This document shows, one piece after another, positions 19,654 through 22,369 of a stretch of 22,369 nt of DNA; the stretch's first letter is position 1, and each line of letters begins with the position of its first letter. The stretch spans positions 1 through 22,369 of the forward strand of contig CAZGXW010000049.1 in NCBI GenBank assembly GCA_964529975.1, in the 5' to 3' direction. The notes under the pieces are model-generated. The model ran no database searches. It was not told the origin of the DNA and saw nothing but the letters and a program-made list of their open reading frames with translations. The stretch comes from JADFMN01 sp964529975 (GTDB lineage: Bacteria > Armatimonadota > Fimbriimonadia > Fimbriimonadales > Fimbriimonadaceae). A program made the translations under genes and the position numbers.

Positions 19654-21978
19654 CTACTCTTCGATGAGCAATACTGCTAGCCACGCGACGAGGAACGCTT
19701 CGTCGACAGGGTTCGCGGCCAAGGCGTGCACCTCGGAGAACGAGCAAGATTCCGCGAGCATGCGAATCGCGCCCGTCTCGTCTCCGCTGGAGTGCTTCTC
19801 GAGCGATTGGCGCAGAACCTGGCGCGAGCGCCGCGCCGACTTGAGTGCCTCCAGCATGGCCGCGTCCCGCTGAAATCCCTCCACGATCAACAGCCGATAA
19901 ACGGCCGACTCAATCCCTAGCAGCCGAGCAACTCCAAGCAAGCACCGACGGCGTGACGTCGCCGAGTTGCAGTCCGCCGCGGCCTCGATGATCAACACCG
20001 CGTCGTCGGACGTTCCGACGCATCCCAGCGCATATGCGATCTCAGGAAGCGCTTCGTCGCGGTACGAGCGAATTGCAAGGCGGACCGTCTCAGCCGTGCC
20101 AGAGAGACCAAGTTCCGAGACGGCTTCAGCGGCAGCGACGCGCACCGAGGGGTGCGGATCGAGGAGTGCTTGTGAGATAACCGGTTCGGCGTCGCGCGCT
20201 TCCAAGTGGCGCAGAGCCTGTAGGGCGGCGCGGCGCATCTCGACGTCCTCTTCCTCTTGGGCGGCGGCGACCAAGTGCGGCACGGCGGCGGTGCTCCCGA
20301 TGCGACCTAGCGTCTTCGCAGCCGATCGCCGCAGGATCGAACGCGGATCGTTGAGGAGTTCTAGCAGCATCTTTTCTGTCTGTGGAGACGGAATCCGCCC
20401 CAGCGCTTCGACGACCTCCTCGTCCAGGAGTTCCGGGTGCTCGATCACGTGCCCGAGCAGGGCTTCGGCGGCGTCTTCGCCCCCGAGCCGGGAGAGCGCG
20501 ATCGCCGCTTCGCGCCTGATCCGCGGCGAGGGGTCGGTAAGCGCCTTGCGCAACTCGGCCGTCGCCATAGAAAACTTCTTGCGACCCACGACGTTGATCG
20601 CTCGCAGGCGCCGCTCCGCGTCCGGGTTCTTGCTCAGGGCAGAGAGCGCGCGCATGCCGCTGAGCGATACTTGCCTCATCTGCCTGATCGTCTGCCTGAT
20701 CGACACCGCACCCTCCTCGCGCACGCCTGTGAGGAGCATCACCGAGACGACCCTCATCAGCATGACGATCACGAAGAGCGTTTTGAACGCGCCTTCGGCG
20801 CCCATCGGTTCGCGCAACGTGTCCATCGTGATCGAGCCGAGCAGCGGCGCGACGCCGCCGAACACCGCCGTGGTCGTCAGAGCCGTGCCCAGGTAGGACG
20901 ACCGCTCTGCCGGCTCGGCCGTCGACATATAGAGGTTGAGTTGCGTGACCGTGACGCCCGACCACACGATGCCGTTGTAGATGTGGAACACGAGCAGGAT
21001 GATCGCGTTCTGCAGGTGCGCGCCGGGGTGGCACAAAAGCCACACGCCTGGCGTAATGACTGTGCCGATCGTCGTTAGCACGAGGATCGGCTTGTTGCCG
21101 TACTTGTCGGCGAGGAACCCCCACGTCTTGACGAACGCGATCGTGCCGATCGCGTGCATGACCGCGATCAACTGCAGCAGCGTGAAGTCGATCTTCAGGC
21201 TCTCGCGTGCGAAGGCGGTGAAGAAGCCGCCTGCGTAGGTCTGGCTCGCCATGAACAGGCCGCTGAAGATCAGCAGCATGCGGAAGTTCTTGTCCTGCCA
21301 CGGCCGCGCCATCGAGCGGAACGACTCGCGCCAACTCATCTTCACGGGGTCGTGCCGCACGGTCTCACGCATGCGCAAGAAGAACACCATGCTCACGATC
21401 GCGAACACGACGCCCGCGCCGAACACGACCGAGAAGCCCATGCCTTCGTTGCCGACACGCTCAAACCCATCGAGCGCCAGTCCGCCGGCCATGCCCGCGA
21501 CCATGCCGACCGCTGTTGCCACCAGTGTGCGGCGGGAGAAATACCAGCCTCGCGAGGTCGAAGGCACAAGTTCGGCGAGCCAGTCGTTGTAGATCGGGTT
21601 GACCGTCTGGATCGCGGCCGCTGCCACGCCGATGCACCCGAGCAGCGTGAGCAACTTCAGTTCGTTCGGCATCGGCAGGAACGGAAGGAACACGAGCGGG
21701 ATATAGAGGAGCCGCCAGACCCAGCCCCCAGGGGCGATGAACCGCTTATAGAAGGGGAACGAGCGGCCCCAGATCGCGCCCGGAACCTGTACTAGTCCGA
21801 TGAACGAGGGAATGGCTGTGACCAGGCCGATCCAGTAGTCGCCACCTCCGAAGAACTGGATGAACCCGATGAGAAAGTTGCCGGTGACCAGGGTGGCGAA
21901 GGCCGTGGCGAAAGCCACGTCCCAGTTCGCGACCTGCAGGTTGCGAAGGTAGTCCAGCCGGTTCTCGGTGAATCGCAT
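19654..21978 (-). CDS. Fusion of MFS transporter and HEAT-repeat domain
   Basis: The product has 774 residues. The first 430 or so form a 12-helix major facilitator: hydrophobic helices from ANWDVAFATAFATLVTGNFL onward, the loop GFLADKYGNKP typical of the 2-3 or 8-9 cytoplasmic loop, and a charged central loop (FFLRMRETVRHDPVKMSWRESF). Residues about 455-760 are HEAT repeats: repeated units like DPSPRIRREAAIALSRLG, DPRSILRRSAAKTLGRIG, EEDVEMRRAALQALRHLE and DPHPSVRVAAAEAVSELG, each about 30 residues. The last part is more diverged. The HEAT tail should lie in the cytoplasm and bind a protein or regulate transport; the substrate is unknown. The start at 21978 has AGGG nearby. It is convergent with the rhomboid gene. 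Confidence 0.92.
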   Translation of the reverse strand: MRFTENRLDYLRNLQVANWDVAFATAFATLVTGNFLIGFIQFFGGGDYWIGLVTAIPSFIGLVQVPGAIWGRSFPFYKRFIAPGGWVWRLLYIPLVFLPFLPMPNELKLLTLLGCIGVAAAAIQTVNPIYNDWLAELVPSTSRGWYFSRRTLVATAVGMVAGMAGGLALDGFERVGNEGMGFSVVFGAGVVFAIVSMVFFLRMRETVRHDPVKMSWRESFRSMARPWQDKNFRMLLIFSGLFMASQTYAGGFFTAFARESLKIDFTLLQLIAVMHAIGTIAFVKTWGFLADKYGNKPILVLTTIGTVITPGVWLLCHPGAHLQNAIILLVFHIYNGIVWSGVTVTQLNLYMSTAEPAERSSYLGTALTTTAVFGGVAPLLGSITMDTLREPMGAEGAFKTLFVIVMLMRVVSVMLLTGVREEGAVSIRQTIRQMRQVSLSGMRALSALSKNPDAERRLRAINVVGRKKFSMATAELRKALTDPSPRIRREAAIALSRLGGEDAAEALLGHVIEHPELLDEEVVEALGRIPSPQTEKMLLELLNDPRSILRRSAAKTLGRIGSTAAVPHLVAAAQEEEDVEMRRAALQALRHLEARDAEPVISQALLDPHPSVRVAAAEAVSELGLSGTAETVRLAIRSYRDEALPEIAYALGCVGTSDDAVLIIEAAADCNSATSRRRCLLGVARLLGIESAVYRLLIVEGFQRDAAMLEALKSARRSRQVLRQSLEKHSSGDETGAIRMLAESCSFSEVHALAANPVDEAFLVAWLAVLLIEE

Positions 21979-22092
21979 CGACCCTACGTGCGATTGTGAT
22001 GTCGCGGGGTCGGTCGCTGCATTCGATCAGGTCGGACGGCGGAAGCGCGCCTGCCGAACGGCCCGGAATGGGGAAAAACCTGCCCGGGACCC

Positions 22093-22122
22093 TTGACTTG
22101 AACCTGGCGACCTGCCTATAAT
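22093..22122 (+). promoter_or_regulatory. rRNA operon promoter
   Basis: TTGACT (22093-22098) and a perfect TATAAT (22117-22122) are separated by 18 nt. This is the only promoter in the window with strong matches at both hexamers, and it points into 16S rRNA. The predicted transcription start is about 22129-22130, 170 nt before the mature rRNA. Confidence 0.85.
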
Positions 22123-22130
22123 GACCGTTG

Positions 22131-22249
22131 CCCCTCAGCCTATGAGGGGTGCGCACCTTGAAAGCCCCATAGTGATAGACGCAGCCTTATTGCCTGTCGG
22201 TATCGGCAGGCGCACATGAGTTCCGAATGGAACTTGAATCCAATTCAAG
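22131..22249 (+). ncRNA. Structured 5' leader of the pre-rRNA
   Basis: Hairpins occur in succession: CCCCTCA/TGAGGGG (22131-22149) right at the predicted transcript 5' end; GCCTGTCG/CGGCAGGC (22192-22211, loop GTAT); AGTTCC/GGAACT (22219-22234, loop GAAT); CTTGAAT/ATTCAAG (22233-22249). The last two share two bases and compete. None has a U tract, so they are probably processing or antitermination structures. Confidence 0.6.
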
Positions 22250-22301
22250 TCAGACGGACCTCCAGGAAGCGAGCCTTCCCCTAGTGGGCGGACATACGTT
22301 T

Positions 22302-22369
22302 TCTTCGGAGAGTTTGATCATGGCTCAGGACGAACGCTGGCGGCGTGCCTAAAACATGCAAGTCGAACG
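22302..22369 (+). rRNA. 16S ribosomal RNA, 5' fragment
   Basis: The universal 5' region is unmistakable: AGAGTTTGATCATGGCTCAG starts at 22309 (E. coli position 8), followed by GACGAACGCTGGCGGCGTGC and ATGCAAGTCGAACG. The window ends about 68 bases in. It reads CCTAAAACATGC where many bacteria have CCTAACACATGC. The mature end at 22302 is set by homology. Confidence 0.97.

Larger units (their letters stand above)
21979..22301. other. rRNA upstream region: promoter and structured leader
   Basis: The first 110 bases hold the upstream side of the MFS-HEAT gene and show nothing further. From 22093 it carries the rRNA promoter, then a leader with three to four hairpins. Confidence 0.7.

Noticed and set aside
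20126..21334. 402-codon open frame on the minus strand inside the MFS-HEAT gene
   Set aside because: It is an alternative frame of the same strand, Arg/Asp/His-rich and without membrane helices, unlike the supported reading.

Overview
The window is a GC-rich bacterial chromosome segment, about 60% G+C by eye, with closely packed genes on both strands. It carries one 100-N scaffold gap, so it probably comes from a draft or metagenome-derived assembly. It ends 68 bases into a 16S rRNA gene. The gene mix (a DUF2961/GH172 protein, an MFS-HEAT fusion, many short palindromic intergenic repeats, apparently leaderless genes) fits an uncultured Armatimonadota lineage, perhaps Fimbriimonadia. That placement is an inference; the 16S fragment is too short to settle it.

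Layout. 1-2.3 kb: a sparse region with a small secreted protein and a GAF plus LuxR-like regulator, both leftward, followed by a decamer repeat tract. 2.3-3.7 kb: a leftward cheD-HDOD pair. 4.0-6.8 kb: a tight rightward cluster of a biotinyl-domain protein that lacks the biotin-accepting lysine, a pseudopilin-like membrane protein, accC and nusB; the nusB 3' end has absorbed a dispersed repeat. 6.8-9.1 kb: rarA and a receiver-like gene, bracketed by two copies of the same composite palindromic repeat, the second next to the assembly gap. 9.1-9.9 kb: a divergent pair of secreted cupin and HxlR regulator. 10.1-13.3 kb: a secreted C2-like protein and a large secreted M14 metallopeptidase converge on a perfect GC hairpin. 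13.35-15.3 kb: an MntA-HepT toxin-antitoxin module lies between two 98-bp direct repeats, one of which is the 3' end of the adjacent GH172 gene. 15.3-17.5 kb: a membrane-bound class III adenylate cyclase with an extracytoplasmic sensor. 17.5-19.65 kb: a glycosyltransferase and a rhomboid protease, rightward. 19.65-22 kb: a leftward MFS-HEAT fusion. 22.09 kb to the end: a strong rRNA promoter, a hairpin-rich leader and the start of 16S rRNA.

Three observations stand out. First, a carrier protein with its MKM motif changed to LGL sits just upstream of an otherwise intact biotin carboxylase that has a one-residue insertion in its active-site loop. Second, the MntA-HepT cassette is flanked by copies of its neighbour's 3' end. 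Third, several genes have a -10-like hexamer ending only 6-7 nt before the start codon, which suggests common leaderless transcription. Start codons were chosen partly on that pattern. No CRISPR array, tRNA gene, insertion sequence or prophage was found.
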